From Candidatus Krumholzibacteriia bacterium (lineage in GTDB: Bacteria; Krumholzibacteriota; Krumholzibacteriia; Krumholzibacteriales; Krumholzibacteriaceae): a stretch of DNA of 64,000 nucleotides. The stretch lies in contig JAGLYV010000077.1 of the NCBI GenBank assembly GCA_023131975.1, positions 1 to 64,000 on the forward strand, written 5' to 3'. Below, piece by piece: positions 38,880-48,008 of the stretch (the stretch's first letter is position 1; the number at the start of each line of letters is the position of its first letter). A program made the translations under genes and the position numbers. The notes under the pieces were generated by a model that was not told the DNA's origin, made no database searches, and saw only the letters and a list, made by a program, of their open reading frames with translations.

Positions 38880-40718
38880 TCATTTCCCGGTCTTTTCAAA
38901 GACACCAAGAGCCATCTCATACCTGTTGAACGGAGCGCTGACCTGAGCGCCGGCGATGCGTGGCAATAGCTTGTCAAGGATCTCCACCGCGATCTCCACA
39001 CCTGTCATCATGGCTTTTTCTCCGGTACCGGCAGTTTTCATTCGCTCCAGTATCTCATCCGGGACAGAGACTCCGGGAAGTTCATTGTTCATGAATTCGG
39101 CGTTCTTGAAGCTTGTGAGTGGCCATATCCCCGCTATTACGGGTATCTTCCGCGATTCAGCCCGTTCAATGAATCTCTCGAATACTTCCAGGTCGAATAC
39201 GGGTTGTGTTATCGCGAATTCAGCCCCGGCTTCGACTTTCCAGTGGAATCTATCCATTTCCAGCTCGAAATCTGCCGCGCCCGGATTGACGCCTACACCG
39301 GTGAAGAACGATGTCGGACTTCCCAGTGGATGGTTTCCGATGTCGCGCCCCCGGTTCAGGCTGAAGACCACATTTGTGAGGCCTATCGCATCGATATCGA
39401 AGACTGACGTCGCGTCGGGATAGTCACCTGTTTTTACAGGATCGCCTGTGATGATCAGAATGTTTCGCAGGCCAAGCGCATGAGCACCGAGAATATCTGA
39501 CTGCATTCCAAGAATATTTCTGTCACGGCAGCAGTAGTGAAGGACCGTCTCAATCCCGCATTCCTTCTCAATAAGTACTGCCGAGGAGAGAGCACTCATC
39601 CTGGATGATGCCCTGGGGCTGTCGGGAATATTGATGGCGTCGACGCCGCTGTCGGAGAGAAAGCTGGCCGCCTTGAGTATTTTCTCCGGGTCACAGCCCC
39701 TGGGTGGCACGAGTTCGACCAATCTCACGAATTCTCCCCTGGACACTTTGCCGGAAAGGGCAGATTTTTCTTCCAGGGGGATGGGGGAGACTTCGTATTC
39801 AGTATCTCTGGTCATGTCAGGAATGTTGATCCTGTGTACGGCTGGCAAGACTGATACAAGTGAATTTCTCATAGCCCGTGTATGTTCCGGAGTCGTACCA
39901 CAGCAACCCCCGACCACCGAAGCGCCGGCGCTGACAAATCGCCTGGCGTATTCGGCCATGTATTCAGGGGAAGTCATATAGATGTTTCTTCCATCTACAT
40001 TCTGCGGAATCCCGGCGTTCGGTTGAGCCGAGAGATAAGCGTCGACTACATCCGCCATTTTTTCGATTGCCTCAAGCATCATCCTTGGACCTACTGAGCA
40101 GTTGACTCCTACAACGTCAGCGCCCCATGAACTGAGCCTCATGGCGAACTCGCCCGGTTCGGTCCCATACATACCGAGCCCGTCCTGTTGCAGGGCCATC
40201 TGGGCGATGACGGGCAGATCGGATATCTTCCTGAGGGCTCTGATAGCTTGATGTATCTCGTTCAAATCGGAAAATGTCTCGAGGATGAAAAGGTCGACTC
40301 CGCCTTCAAGCAGGACCGCAGCCTGTTCGGCGAAAGCATCCCGTGCTTCCTCGTTTGATGTCGGCCCCCATGGTTCGATCCTTATTCCGAGAGGCCCTAT
40401 AGCTCCGGCAACAAGACCCGTCTTGCCGGCAGCTTCTCTCGCGAGGGATGCGCCCGCGGCATTAATATCCTGGAGTCTTTCGTCGAAACCATGGAGTTTC
40501 AACTTGAAGCGGTTTGCCCCGAACGTGTTAGTCTCTATTACATCGGCGCCGGCCTTGATATAATCTGAATGAATCGACTTTACGAGATCGGGATCGGATA
40601 AGTTGATGGTATCGAAACAGCGGTTTATGAAAACACCTCTCTCATACAGCATGGTACCCATGGCACCGTCAAAGAGTACCGCACCTTCCGAAAGTCTTTT
40701 CAGAAACCTCGAAGACAT
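38880..40718 (-). CDS. Bifunctional homocysteine S-methyltransferase / methylenetetrahydrofolate reductase
   Basis: 612 residues. ATG 40718 gives the family start 'MSSRFLKRLSEG'; the ORF track uses an upstream TTG at 40769. The N-terminal half is a homocysteine methyltransferase barrel: 'VLFDGAMGTMLYERGV', zinc ligands in 'GVNCSVGP' and 'VGGCCGTTPEHTRAM'. Residues ~315-600 are a MetF-type FAD barrel ('ELVPPRGCDPEKIL', 'GVNPGAADFELEMDRFHWKV', 'ITQPVFDLEVFERFI'). No cobalamin-binding domain is present. Fusions of this type (YitJ-like) link 5-methyl-THF formation with methyl transfer. The methyl donor of the first domain is uncertain. Convergent with the protease-barrel gene, 24 bases apart. Confidence 0.92.
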   Translation of the reverse strand: MSSRFLKRLSEGAVLFDGAMGTMLYERGVFINRCFDTINLSDPDLVKSIHSDYIKAGADVIETNTFGANRFKLKLHGFDERLQDINAAGASLAREAAGKTGLVAGAIGPLGIRIEPWGPTSNEEARDAFAEQAAVLLEGGVDLFILETFSDLNEIHQAIRALRKISDLPVIAQMALQQDGLGMYGTEPGEFAMRLSSWGADVVGVNCSVGPRMMLEAIEKMADVVDAYLSAQPNAGIPQNVDGRNIYMTSPEYMAEYARRFVSAGASVVGGCCGTTPEHTRAMRNSLVSVLPAVHRINIPDMTRDTEYEVSPIPLEEKSALSGKVSRGEFVRLVELVPPRGCDPEKILKAASFLSDSGVDAINIPDSPRASSRMSALSSAVLIEKECGIETVLHYCCRDRNILGMQSDILGAHALGLRNILIITGDPVKTGDYPDATSVFDIDAIGLTNVVFSLNRGRDIGNHPLGSPTSFFTGVGVNPGAADFELEMDRFHWKVEAGAEFAITQPVFDLEVFERFIERAESRKIPVIAGIWPLTSFKNAEFMNNELPGVSVPDEILERMKTAGTGEKAMMTGVEIAVEILDKLLPRIAGAQVSAPFNRYEMALGVFEKTGK

Positions 40719-40797
40719 CAGTTCTTCTTTCGATAAAAGTCGTTTATTCACAGGTCCAGGGTACTTCAATCTTGCATAAATACCTGCGGTAACCTAG

Positions 40798-40825
40798 TAT
40801 ATATCGTAATAATTTTTGATTGCAA
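40798..40825 (-). promoter_or_regulatory. Weak candidate promoter for the methyltransferase/MTHFR gene
   Basis: On the minus strand TTGCAA, a 16-base spacer and TATATA (four of six each) lie about 80 bases before ATG 40718. The 139-base divergent region to proS is AT-rich. I see no SAM, cobalamin or THF riboswitch in it. Confidence 0.3.
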
Positions 40826-40857
40826 TCTTAAAACGATTAACAGGAAATGGAACAACG

Positions 40858-42570
40858 ATGGCAAAAATGAGATGGTCTGAAAGTTGTATCCCGACTTTGA
40901 AGGAAGATCCGCGTGAAGCTGAGATCCCCAGCCACAAGCTTATGCTGCGGGCTGGCCTTATAAAGAAGCTGACCTCGGGTGTGTATACATTTCTTCCAAC
41001 AGGATTCAAGGTCCTGAAAAGGATCGAGAACATCATAAGGGAGGAGATGGACGACGCAGGGTGTCAGGAAGTCCTGATGCCTATACTGCATCCGGAGGAG
41101 ATATATGAAGAGAGTGGAAGGCTGAAGAGTTTCGGTCCGGAATTGTTCAAACTCCAGGACGGACGCAAGAGGACGTTCGCGCTCGGCCCTACACACGAAG
41201 AAGTGATCACCCTGGTCGCCCGCGACGAGATGAGAAGCTACAGGGATCTGCCTCAGTGCCTGTACCAGATACTGACGAAGTTCAGGGACGAGATCAGACC
41301 GAGATATGGTGTGATGCGGGCTCGTGAGTTCATAATGAAGGATGCCTACAGCTTTCATGTGTCTGACGAATCTCTGGACGTGACATACAGACGTCTGGAA
41401 AAAGCATATTGCAGGATAATCGAAAGGTGTGGGCTCGACTTTCGTGTCGTTGAAGCAGAATCTGGTTATATCGGAGGCAACGAGTCGCATGAGTTCATGG
41501 TCCTGGCTGACAATGGAGAGGACAGGATCCTCAGTTGTGATTGTGGTTATGCCGTCAATCTGGAACGAGCGACAGCCAGCGAAAAAGATGAAAAACGCGG
41601 CGCTCCCGGAACTGGCGCCTTTAAAGAAGTAGAGACACCAGACCAGAAAACGGTCGGAGATGTCGCCTCATTTCTCGGCGTCACTTCCCGTGAGATCGTA
41701 AAAACCCTTCTCTACAGGAGTGGAGAGAAAAATATAGCCCTTCTTATCCCGGGTGACCGGGAGGTCAATGGTATAAAACTGGTCAGGATCCTCGACGACC
41801 CAGAGATCCGGTTTCTGGAGCCGGGGGAAATCAAGGAGTTTACCGGGGGTCCCGTCGGCTTCTCCGGACCTGTAGGACTACCCGCGGGGACGAGTATATA
41901 CGCCGACAATCTGATAGGATCTTTCGACAGTATGATAGTGGGAGCCAACAAGGAAGATATGCATCTGAGGGATGTTGTGGCTGGCCGCGACTTTGAGATT
42001 GCCATGTCGGGTGATTTTACGATGGCAAGGGAGGGTGATCTCTGTCCGAAGTGCGCGTCGAAGATGAATAAAAGTAACGGGATCGAGGTAGGCCACATCT
42101 TCAAACTCGGAACGAAATACTCCAGCGCCATGAAAGCGACTTTCCTGGATGACAAAGGTAAAAGCCATCCCTTCATCATGGGCTGCTATGGATTCGGAGT
42201 GAGCAGGATGGTCGCGGCTGCGATAGAACAACACCATGATGAAGACGGGATAATCTGGAATCCTGCCATTGCGCCATTCGATGTTATCCTTCTGCCATTG
42301 AATACGAATGATGCCGAGGTAATGAAAGTGGCGGAGGAGATCGAGTCCGGGCTTCACGAAAGAGGATTGAGCGTACTGACAGATGACAGGAGCCTCAGCC
42401 CGGGTGTCAAGTTCAAGGATTCAGAGCTCATCGGAATTCCGCTGAGAGTCACAATCGGTAAGAAGCTGAAAGATGGCAAGGTCGAACTCTTCCAGAGAGC
42501 AACCCGACAGGTAGATGATATACCTGTCGGTGATGTTCTGGAAAAAATTCTGGAATTTGCAGGGGATTAG
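40858..42570 (+). CDS. proS: Prolyl-tRNA synthetase (bacterial type)
   Basis: 570 residues from ATG 40858 with AGGAAATGG upstream; the ORF-track start at 40816 adds 14 unlikely residues. Class II motifs: 'LPTGFKVLKRIENIIREEMD' (motif 1 region), 'GPTHEEVITLVARDEMRSY' and 'FRDEIRPRYGVMRAREFIMK' (motif 2), and 'GCYGFGVSRMVAAAIEQHHD' (motif 3). An INS editing domain sits at ~225-385 ('GVTSREIVKTLLYRSG'), hydrolysing Ala-tRNAPro. The C-terminal anticodon-binding domain follows. It charges tRNAPro. The TAG stop overlaps the convergent rpsT stop (TTAG). Confidence 0.97.
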   Translation: MAKMRWSESCIPTLKEDPREAEIPSHKLMLRAGLIKKLTSGVYTFLPTGFKVLKRIENIIREEMDDAGCQEVLMPILHPEEIYEESGRLKSFGPELFKLQDGRKRTFALGPTHEEVITLVARDEMRSYRDLPQCLYQILTKFRDEIRPRYGVMRAREFIMKDAYSFHVSDESLDVTYRRLEKAYCRIIERCGLDFRVVEAESGYIGGNESHEFMVLADNGEDRILSCDCGYAVNLERATASEKDEKRGAPGTGAFKEVETPDQKTVGDVASFLGVTSREIVKTLLYRSGEKNIALLIPGDREVNGIKLVRILDDPEIRFLEPGEIKEFTGGPVGFSGPVGLPAGTSIYADNLIGSFDSMIVGANKEDMHLRDVVAGRDFEIAMSGDFTMAREGDLCPKCASKMNKSNGIEVGHIFKLGTKYSSAMKATFLDDKGKSHPFIMGCYGFGVSRMVAAAIEQHHDEDGIIWNPAIAPFDVILLPLNTNDAEVMKVAEEIESGLHERGLSVLTDDRSLSPGVKFKDSELIGIPLRVTIGKKLKDGKVELFQRATRQVDDIPVGDVLEKILEFAGD

Positions 42571-42818
42571 GATTCTTTTGTCACCCTGGAAAGTCTTGAT
42601 TTAAGACGGGCGGCAGTTCTGTGATGAATAATCCCTTTTCTGACGGTCTTGTCGATGACAGAGACGATGCCAGGATAGCTGTTACGGACGGTCTCGGTAT
42701 CTTCGATAGCCTTGAAGGCCTTGATAGCCTTACGGAGACCGGACCGGTGCACCCTGTTTCTCAGGCGCCTCGTTTCGTTCTGTCGCATTCTCTTCTCAGT
42801 AGACTTATTATTCGGCAT
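42567..42818 (-). CDS. rpsT: Ribosomal protein bS20
   Basis: 83 residues, basic and helical, with the family pattern 'NKSTEKRMRQNETRRLRNR' and the C-terminal 'KGIIHHRTAARLKSRLSRV'. It binds 16S rRNA in the 30S body. A strong Shine-Dalgarno GGAGGTGA precedes the ATG. It is divergent from uvrC with only 47 bases between starts, so its promoter must reach into or overlap the uvrC start region. Its stop shares bases with that of proS. Confidence 0.97.
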   Translation of the reverse strand: MPNNKSTEKRMRQNETRRLRNRVHRSGLRKAIKAFKAIEDTETVRNSYPGIVSVIDKTVRKGIIHHRTAARLKSRLSRVTKES

Positions 42819-42865
42819 ATAGTTTCACCTCCAACGATTGCATAACATAATAGAAGGAGAAGGGT

Positions 42866-44683
42866 TTGTCAAGTGGACAGACTGATAAATTAAAGGAAAG
42901 ATTGAAAGAGCTGCCCGACTCTCCCGGTGTATACCTGATGAAGGACCAAAAGGAGAGGGTTATTTATGTGGGAAAGGCCAAAGTCCTGAAAAACAGGGTG
43001 AGGAGCTACTTTCAAAGTGCTGAGAATCTCGACAGCAAGACCGTAGCTCTCGTATCCCGTATAGTATCAATAGATTACATTGCTACAGAGAACGAAGTCG
43101 AAGCGTTGATGCTTGAGAATAACCTGATCAAGGAGTATCGACCGAAGTACAATGTCAGGCTGAAAGACGATAAGAAATACCCGTTTTTGAAACTTACCGT
43201 AAAGGAAAGATTTCCAAGGCTTTTTCTCACCCGGATCGTCAAAAATGACGGCAGCGAATATTTCGGGCCATACGGGAATGCCGGATCTGTGAGGAGAACA
43301 CTTGAATTGATCAGGAATATCTTTCCGTTAAGGACATGTCCAAGCACTAAACTCGGGAGCGACAGGGAGAGGGAATGTCTCAACTTCCAGATCGGGCGAT
43401 GTTCCGGCCCATGTACGGGAAAGATAGACGAGCAGTCGTATGCATCACTGGTCAGGCAGGTAAGGCTTTTCCTGAAAGGAAAAACTGGCAGACTCCGGAG
43501 AATACTGGAAAAGAGGATGGATTACCTTTCGAATCAGATGAGATATGAGGAGGCATCGGTCGTGAGGGACCAGATCGCCGCGATCAGCCGGATTTCCGAG
43601 CGTCAGCATGCCGTCGACCCGGTGGGAGGAGACGAGGACGTGGTTTCTATCGTCTATGAGGGCATCTCGGCATGCGGTGTTGTGATGAGGATCAGGGATG
43701 GGCGCATCCTCGGTTCGGATTCTTTTATGATCCCCGATACGGTCGAAAAGGATTCCAGCAGGGTAATGAGCTCTTTCCTTCAACTCTATTATCATACATC
43801 GATGGATATCCCTGGATTGATCCAGGCCCAGGTAATGCCGGAAGACGCCGACGTGCTCGCGGAATGGCTTTCAGCAAAACGCGGTAAGAGTACAAGGATA
43901 GCCGTTCCTTCCAGGGGTGGCAGGAAAAAACTGGTCGATCTCGCGGAAAAGAACGCTATGATGAAGCTTGTGGCAGATTCCGGACGCAGTTCTTCCTCGA
44001 TCAGCGTTCTGGCGGGTCTTAAAAAAGTACTTGGGTTGAATTCCACGCCATTCAGGATAGAGGCGTTCGACATCTCAAATATCCAGGGTACGGATGCGGT
44101 CGGGTCGATGGTCGTATTTGAAAATGGCAGGGCAAGGCGTAACGGATACAGACATTTCAGGATCAGGACAGTCGAGGGGATGGATGATTTCGCGATGATG
44201 GCCGAAGTACTGTCCCGGCGGGCGGGCGCACTTAAAAGCGGGAAGCAGCGCAGTCCCGACCTGATTGTCATCGATGGTGGCCGCGGACAGGTGAATGCCG
44301 CGGTAAAAGCATTATCAGTAAACGATATAAGCGGCATTCCTGTTGTGGGTCTGGCAAAACGGAACGAGGAGATCCATATGGCGGGATATGCGGGCGTCAT
44401 AAGGCTTTCGAGGAGAAACGAAGCACTGAGATTCCTTCAGAGGATGAGAGATGAAGCTCACAGGTTCGCTGTGGAGTATCACAGAAAGCTTCGAAGAAGA
44501 AAAATATCGACTTCCGAGCTCGATGGAATAGACGGGATAGGCGAAAAGAGGAAGATCAAACTGCTTATGGAGTTCGGCAGCCTGGAAGGGATCAGGAAAG
44601 CAGGGATAGATGAGATCGCCTCGATCCCCGGCATCGGAACACGCATCGCGGGAAAGGTGTATGGCGGTCTTCATGAAGAATGA
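42866..44683 (+). CDS. uvrC: Excinuclease ABC subunit C
   Basis: 605 residues from TTG 42866 with AAGGAG upstream. The N-terminal GIY-YIG nuclease has 'SPGVYLMKDQKERVIYVGKA'. A UVR motif lies at ~200-235 ('RRILEKRMDYLSNQMRYEEA'). The UvrC/RNase H-like domain starts 'IEAFDISNIQGTDAVGSMVV' and contains 'LIVIDGGRGQVNAA'. Two helix-hairpin-helix units end the protein ('LDGIDGIGEKRKIKLLMEFG'). It makes both incisions in nucleotide excision repair with UvrB. Its 3' end overlaps xerD by about 11 bases. Confidence 0.97.
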   Translation: MSSGQTDKLKERLKELPDSPGVYLMKDQKERVIYVGKAKVLKNRVRSYFQSAENLDSKTVALVSRIVSIDYIATENEVEALMLENNLIKEYRPKYNVRLKDDKKYPFLKLTVKERFPRLFLTRIVKNDGSEYFGPYGNAGSVRRTLELIRNIFPLRTCPSTKLGSDRERECLNFQIGRCSGPCTGKIDEQSYASLVRQVRLFLKGKTGRLRRILEKRMDYLSNQMRYEEASVVRDQIAAISRISERQHAVDPVGGDEDVVSIVYEGISACGVVMRIRDGRILGSDSFMIPDTVEKDSSRVMSSFLQLYYHTSMDIPGLIQAQVMPEDADVLAEWLSAKRGKSTRIAVPSRGGRKKLVDLAEKNAMMKLVADSGRSSSSISVLAGLKKVLGLNSTPFRIEAFDISNIQGTDAVGSMVVFENGRARRNGYRHFRIRTVEGMDDFAMMAEVLSRRAGALKSGKQRSPDLIVIDGGRGQVNAAVKALSVNDISGIPVVGLAKRNEEIHMAGYAGVIRLSRRNEALRFLQRMRDEAHRFAVEYHRKLRRRKISTSELDGIDGIGEKRKIKLLMEFGSLEGIRKAGIDEIASIPGIGTRIAGKVYGGLHEE

Positions 44684-45578
44684 TTCCCGTTCTGAAATCG
44701 AGGTCATGATAGATCTTTATCTTGATCATCTCGCTGTAGAGAAGGGTTTATCGCAATTAACGATTACAGCATACGGGCGTGACCTCCTGGTATACGTGAG
44801 GTACCTGAAAGACGCCGGAATCGATTCGCCTGCCTCTATAGACCTGTCCTCCAGCCTTGGTTTCGTGGCGGCTACGTCAGATGGCAGATCAGCTTCCAGC
44901 AGAGCAAGGATGCTCAGCGCTGTAAAGGGTTTTCATCGTTTTCTTTACAGGGAGGGAACGATGCGCTCTCTCGATGTACGGGGGATATCTTCGCCTAAAA
45001 TAACAAGGAGGATCCCGTTCGTATTGACACAGGTGGAGGTAGAGCAGCTTATGTCTGCCACCTGTGACGAAAAAAGCGGTGTGCGCGACAGAGCTATGCT
45101 GGAGTTCGCGTATTCTACCGGCATGAGAGCATCGGAGATCTGCGATCAGAAGATAGAGAATGTCGATCTGGACTCGAGGATAGCGCGTGTCAGGGGAAAG
45201 GGGGGGAAGGAGAGGATCGTTCCCTACGGAAAAGCCGCCGCCGCGGCCCTTTCGGACTATCTCAATGGACCGAGGGAAAAAGTCTTGAAAGGAGAGTCCT
45301 CCATATATCTTTTTCTGAATTACAGGGGAAGGAGGATATCGAGGGTCAGTTTCTGGAAGATCATAAAGAAATACGCCAACAAATCCGGGTTGCCGGCAGA
45401 TGTCACTCCCCACACCCTGAGACATTCTTTTGCCACACACCTGGTCGAAGGGGGAGCGGATCTGCGCACAGTCCAGGAACTTCTGGGACATTCGGATATT
45501 TCGACTACCCAGATCTATACCCGGCTCGACATGGAATACCTGCTGGAAGTCCACCGGACTTTTCACCCGCGTGGTTGA
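44673..45578 (+). CDS. xerD: Tyrosine recombinase XerD
   Basis: About 301 residues from ATG 44673; 44661 and 44706 are alternatives, while the ORF-track start at 44610 lies too deep in uvrC. The N-terminal domain reads 'YLDHLAVEKGLSQLTITAYG'. Catalytic residues: Arg in 'AYSTGMRASEICDQ', Lys in 'VRGKGGKERIVPYG', 'HTLRHSFATHLVEGGADL', 'LLGHSDISTTQIYTRLD' with nucleophile Tyr. Together with XerC it resolves chromosome dimers. XerD next to scpAB is a common arrangement in Gram-positive bacteria and relatives. A promoter for scpA follows. Confidence 0.92.
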   Translation: MKNDSRSEIEVMIDLYLDHLAVEKGLSQLTITAYGRDLLVYVRYLKDAGIDSPASIDLSSSLGFVAATSDGRSASSRARMLSAVKGFHRFLYREGTMRSLDVRGISSPKITRRIPFVLTQVEVEQLMSATCDEKSGVRDRAMLEFAYSTGMRASEICDQKIENVDLDSRIARVRGKGGKERIVPYGKAAAAALSDYLNGPREKVLKGESSIYLFLNYRGRRISRVSFWKIIKKYANKSGLPADVTPHTLRHSFATHLVEGGADLRTVQELLGHSDISTTQIYTRLDMEYLLEVHRTFHPRG

Positions 45579-45587
45579 AACAAAGAG

Positions 45588-45616
45588 TTGACATCGGCCA
45601 CTTCTTTTCATAGCAT
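45588..45616 (+). promoter_or_regulatory. Candidate sigma-70 promoter for the scpA operon
   Basis: A perfect TTGACA, a 17-base spacer and TAGCAT (four of six) start ten bases after the xerD stop. The expected start is near 45623, at the edge of the palindromes described in the next entry. Confidence 0.45.
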
Positions 45617-45623
45617 TACCCGG

Positions 45624-45645
45624 ACATGATTTTCATGTGATCACA
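45624..45645. promoter_or_regulatory. Overlapping palindromes just downstream of the scpA promoter
   Basis: ACATGA-TTT-TCATGT (45624-45638) overlaps a perfect ten-base palindrome TGTGATCACA (45636-45645). They sit at about +1 to +22 relative to the predicted start, where a repressor would act. Alternatively they fold into a small hairpin in the leader. Confidence 0.4.
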
Positions 45646-45689
45646 GGAAGCTATTGGCGGTAATTCTGTTACAGCGAATTAGAGGGTAG

Positions 45690-46454
45690 ATGGCATATCA
45701 GATAAGGCTTTCACAGTTCGAAGGGCCGTTGGATCTGCTTCTTCATCTGATAAGAAGAGACAAGATCAATATATACGACATCCCGATATCACATATCACC
45801 AGGGAATATCTCTCATACATCGATGTCATGCGTGAGCTCGAACTTGCTATGGCTGGTGAATTCTTTGTCATGGCCGCGACACTTATGAGGATAAAGGCCC
45901 AGATGCTTCTCCCCAGGAGGGTTGAGGAAGAAGAGATGGAAGAAGATCCCCGGGAAGAACTGGTCAAAAACCTGATCGAATACAGAAAATTCAAAGAGGC
46001 CGCAAATCATCTTTCAGAGAAGGAAGAAGTCAGGAGACAGCTTTTCACAAGACCACCTTCCGTCATTCCCGCCGAATTCAACTCTGAAAAAGAGCGGGAG
46101 ATGGAAGTCTCCGTTTTTGATCTGATGGACGCCTTCAGAAGCGTAATGGATGAATTGAAGAAGAAAGTCACCTACAGGATCGAACGCGAGACTTTCACGA
46201 TAGAGGAGAAGATCGAGCATGTACGTGACAGCCTGGCAGAAAAGTCCGAGGTTCTTTTTACGGAGCTTCTTTCGGGTGCCTACGACAAACTTGAAGTCAT
46301 AGTGACATTTCTGGCTATTCTGGAGATGATCAAGGCAGGAGAGCTTCTTGCCAGACAGATGCTGTCAGGTAACGATGTCTGGTTGTATCGCAGGGATGAG
46401 AACGAGAATGGAACCGCAGGAAATCTGTATGGAGCAGGAACAAAAACAGGATAA
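45690..46454 (+). CDS. scpA: Segregation and condensation protein A
   Basis: 254 residues. The kleisin start 'YQIRLSQFEGPLDLLLHLIR' is diagnostic, followed by 'KINIYDIPISHITREYLSYI' and 'GEFFVMAATLMRIKAQMLLP'. The C-terminal winged helix ('TFLAILEMIKAGELLARQ') binds the SMC head. ScpA bridges SMC heads in bacterial condensin. It overlaps scpB by 26 bases, so the two are made together. smc itself is not in the window. Confidence 0.97.
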   Translation: MAYQIRLSQFEGPLDLLLHLIRRDKINIYDIPISHITREYLSYIDVMRELELAMAGEFFVMAATLMRIKAQMLLPRRVEEEEMEEDPREELVKNLIEYRKFKEAANHLSEKEEVRRQLFTRPPSVIPAEFNSEKEREMEVSVFDLMDAFRSVMDELKKKVTYRIERETFTIEEKIEHVRDSLAEKSEVLFTELLSGAYDKLEVIVTFLAILEMIKAGELLARQMLSGNDVWLYRRDENENGTAGNLYGAGTKTG

Positions 46455-47259
46455 CGTCAAATTGCCGGAGCTTGAAGGTGAGATAGAAGCTTATCTATTC
46501 GCATCCGATACTCCCATATCGCCCTCACGTCTTCAATCGATGACCGGTGTTACTTCAGTGAAAGATGTCAAGGGCGCGGTAAAATCTCTGGAGGATTTCT
46601 ACAGGGAACACAGTAGAAGTTTCGGTATTGTCGAAGTCGCGGGTGGTTATCAGCTGGTCACTCTCCCGGAATATGCCGACAGAGTCGCAAGGCTTTTCAA
46701 AAGCCGCAGGAAGGCGAGGCTTTCCCGGCCGGCTCTTGAGACCCTGGCTATTATAGCATATAAGCAGCCGATCAACAGGCTGGCTATCGAAGCGATCAGG
46801 GGTGTCAATTGCGATGGTGTTCTCACTACGCTGATCGACAGGGAACTCGTAACGATCAGCGGCAGGGGTGAGGGTGTCGGAAAACCGTACCTTTATTCGA
46901 CGACGACAAGGTTCCTGGAGTATCTTGGCTTGAAGGATTATCGAGAATTGCCGGATATGGCTGAACTTGAGAAAAATCTTATGGATCTGGAACTGATCCC
47001 AAGACCCCGCGACGAGGCTGGGGATGCTTACGTTCATTCAGCAACGGATCATGATATATCACCTGACAGTAAAAACTCTGACGCACAGGCCGAAGATGCC
47101 GGATCTTTGGATAATTCCGGTGATGATCCGGATAAAGAGGCAGAGCCCGTTATTGAGGGTGAGGACTCCGGGCAAGTAGTAGATGAGTCAGATAAAAGTG
47201 AAGATATATCCACGGATATGGAAGCCGATGAAGAAGATGGGAAAAACGCTGTCCAGTAA
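46429..47259 (+). CDS. scpB: Segregation and condensation protein B with long acidic tail
   Basis: 276 residues from ATG 46429 with AGGAAA upstream; the ORF-track start 46348 lies 107 bases inside scpA. Two winged-helix domains occupy ~10-195: 'EIEAYLFASDTPISPSRLQS', 'SRPALETLAIIAYKQPINR', 'IEAIRGVNCDGVLTTL' and 'GRGEGVGKPYLYSTTTRFLE'. ScpB dimers bind ScpA in the SMC complex. The last ~70 residues are a low-complexity Asp/Glu/Ser tail, much longer than usual and probably disordered. The stop overlaps the rluB ATG by one base. Confidence 0.96.
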   Translation: MEQEQKQDNVKLPELEGEIEAYLFASDTPISPSRLQSMTGVTSVKDVKGAVKSLEDFYREHSRSFGIVEVAGGYQLVTLPEYADRVARLFKSRRKARLSRPALETLAIIAYKQPINRLAIEAIRGVNCDGVLTTLIDRELVTISGRGEGVGKPYLYSTTTRFLEYLGLKDYRELPDMAELEKNLMDLELIPRPRDEAGDAYVHSATDHDISPDSKNSDAQAEDAGSLDNSGDDPDKEAEPVIEGEDSGQVVDESDKSEDISTDMEADEEDGKNAVQ

Positions 47260-48008
47260 TGAGTCCAATAATCAGGATCAATAGATTTCTAGCTTCCGCC
47301 GGACTCGGATCCCGCAGAAAATGCGAAGATCTCGTAAATGGAGGAAAAGTCTTCATAAACGGAAATCTCCTTACAGATCTTTCAACAACGGTTAATACGG
47401 AGTCGGATGTCGTAACGATCGATGGAAAGCGCATAGAGATCTCCGAACACAAAATAATACTGGTCCTGAACAAGCCCAGGGGGATCCTGAGCGCCGCCGT
47501 CGACGACAGAGATCGAAAGACCGTAATCGACCTCGCCAGAGATAAGGGTTTCACAGAAAGACTCTTCCCGGTCGGCAGGCTCGACATGGACACCTCCGGA
47601 ATCATTCTGCTGACAAACGACGGCGACCTTTCATACAGGCTGACTCACCCAAAATACAAAATTGATAAGACGTATATTGTCACAATCGATGGGAAGATAT
47701 CTACTTCAACGCTAAGGGCGATCAGGTCTGGAGTCCGACTTGAGGATTTCACTACTGCTCCCTGCAAAGTCCTTATTCTCAAAGAAGACGAGAGAAGGAC
47801 AACACTTGAGATCATTATTCACGAAGGAAAAAAAAGGCAGATCAGAAGGACGTTTCGGAAATTCGGGCACAGGATCATCGACCTGCACAGAGCAGCACTG
47901 GGGAATCTCTTCTTCGAGGATCTGGCGCCAGGGGAGATAAGGATGCTGACAAATGAGGAAAACAGGATCCTTAGAGAAAAGTCGGGGCTATTGAAAAGGA
48001 GTTTTTAA
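47259..48008 (+). CDS. rluB: 23S rRNA pseudouridine synthase, RluB/RsuA family
   Basis: 249 residues. An N-terminal S4 RNA-binding domain ('INRFLASAGLGSRRKCEDLV') is followed by the RsuA-type catalytic domain with Asp in 'PVGRLDMDTSGIILLTNDG' and 'IIHEGKKRQIRRTFRKFGH'. The family isomerises uridines in rRNA. RluB (23S U2605) is most likely given the scpAB-rluB gene order, but RluE/RluF-type specificity cannot be excluded. It overlaps the scpB stop and the hisC start by one base each. Confidence 0.92.
   Translation: MSPIIRINRFLASAGLGSRRKCEDLVNGGKVFINGNLLTDLSTTVNTESDVVTIDGKRIEISEHKIILVLNKPRGILSAAVDDRDRKTVIDLARDKGFTERLFPVGRLDMDTSGIILLTNDGDLSYRLTHPKYKIDKTYIVTIDGKISTSTLRAIRSGVRLEDFTTAPCKVLILKEDERRTTLEIIIHEGKKRQIRRTFRKFGHRIIDLHRAALGNLFFEDLAPGEIRMLTNEENRILREKSGLLKRSF

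Noticed and set aside
45636-45645. TGTGATCACA as a CRP site
   Set aside because: CRP sites need a six-base spacer between TGTGA and TCACA; here there is none. Kept only as an unnamed palindrome.
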